Assembly: GCA_017654935.2 (NCBI GenBank)
Contig: CM065691.1
Coordinates: 29,627,016 to 29,691,015 of the forward strand
Direction of reading: 5' to 3'
DNA from: Phymorhynchus buccinoides
Taxonomy: Eukaryota; Mollusca; Gastropoda; Neogastropoda; Raphitomidae
Length of the DNA: 64,000 bases
The position numbers and the translations under genes were made by a program. Within the stretch, counting starts at the first letter, position 1; every line of letters begins with the position of its first letter. The notes below the pieces were generated by a model, which had not been told where the DNA came from, searched no databases, and worked only from the letters and a program-made list of their open reading frames with translations. Below, piece after piece: positions 63,809 to 64,000 of this stretch.

Positions 63809-64000
<192 letters not shown>

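Overview
This is eukaryotic DNA, most likely from a marine invertebrate, probably a lophotrochozoan such as a gastropod mollusc. The evidence is an intron-containing TNF-receptor gene, several classes of LINE, BEL/Pao and Gypsy-type LTR elements, many MITEs, long GA/CA microsatellites, and two scaffold gaps of exactly 500 N. The species assignment is inference. Only one host gene is recognisable: a TNFR-superfamily receptor on the + strand, with coding exons at 21301-21384, 23212-23542, 24921-25157 and 27073-27223 and a plausible last exon at 32521-32569. Almost everything else is mobile DNA.

Layout. 1-13 kb: two copies of one dead CR1/L2-like LINE lie in opposite orientation (1-1383 and 10439-12745). 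Between them are a rearranged second LINE (1865-3490), a small reverse-transcriptase scrap (4700-4926) and the 5' half of a BEL/Pao retrotransposon (about 4928-9937), which a gap cuts off. 13-21 kb: a LINE ORF1 fragment is split by a 1.48-kb foldback DNA transposon (14987-16463) made of inverted arrays of a roughly 20-bp unit; dispersed repeats and microsatellites follow. 21-35.5 kb: the TNFR gene, with introns loaded with MITEs, a LINE and a SINE, and a stack of DNA transposons nested inside one another (28837-32427) between exon 4 and a duplicated last-exon cassette. 35.5-43.5 kb: a nearly complete Gypsy-class element on the - strand (element A), with 1.95-kb LTRs, a tRNA-Pro-like primer site and a 1189-codon ORF in the order Gag-protease-integrase-RT. 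Its RT and RNase H have been deleted. 44-64 kb: after a second gap, an inverted repeat at least 18 kb long. Left arm about 45990-55074, right arm about 55088-64000, 13-base loop inside a second copy of the same retroelement (B on the left arm, C on the right).

The three most notable observations are as follows. First, the palindrome turns around inside a retroelement and shows the same 5' flank on both sides and no 3' LTR. Its right arm carries about 3.8 kb (54763-58560) of indel-dense sequence that looks like unpolished long-read data, yet the outer arms differ by real events such as a MITE present in one arm and absent from the other. The likeliest reading is two haplotypes or diverged copies joined head to head by a foldback read or misassembly; a genuine palindrome is not excluded. 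Second, the Gypsy element has integrase before reverse transcriptase, the rare Gmr1-type order, and an in-frame-fused RT/RNase H deletion. Third, the TNFR has a duplicated last exon with reciprocal lesions: one copy keeps the frame but has a donor G-to-A change that also creates the stop, the other keeps the donor but is frameshifted. The predicted product is a 283-residue receptor with a very short tail and no visible death domain.

Several insertions can be read against empty sites in the same window (Harbinger-like, hAT-like and hairpin MITEs). This makes the order of events unusually legible.
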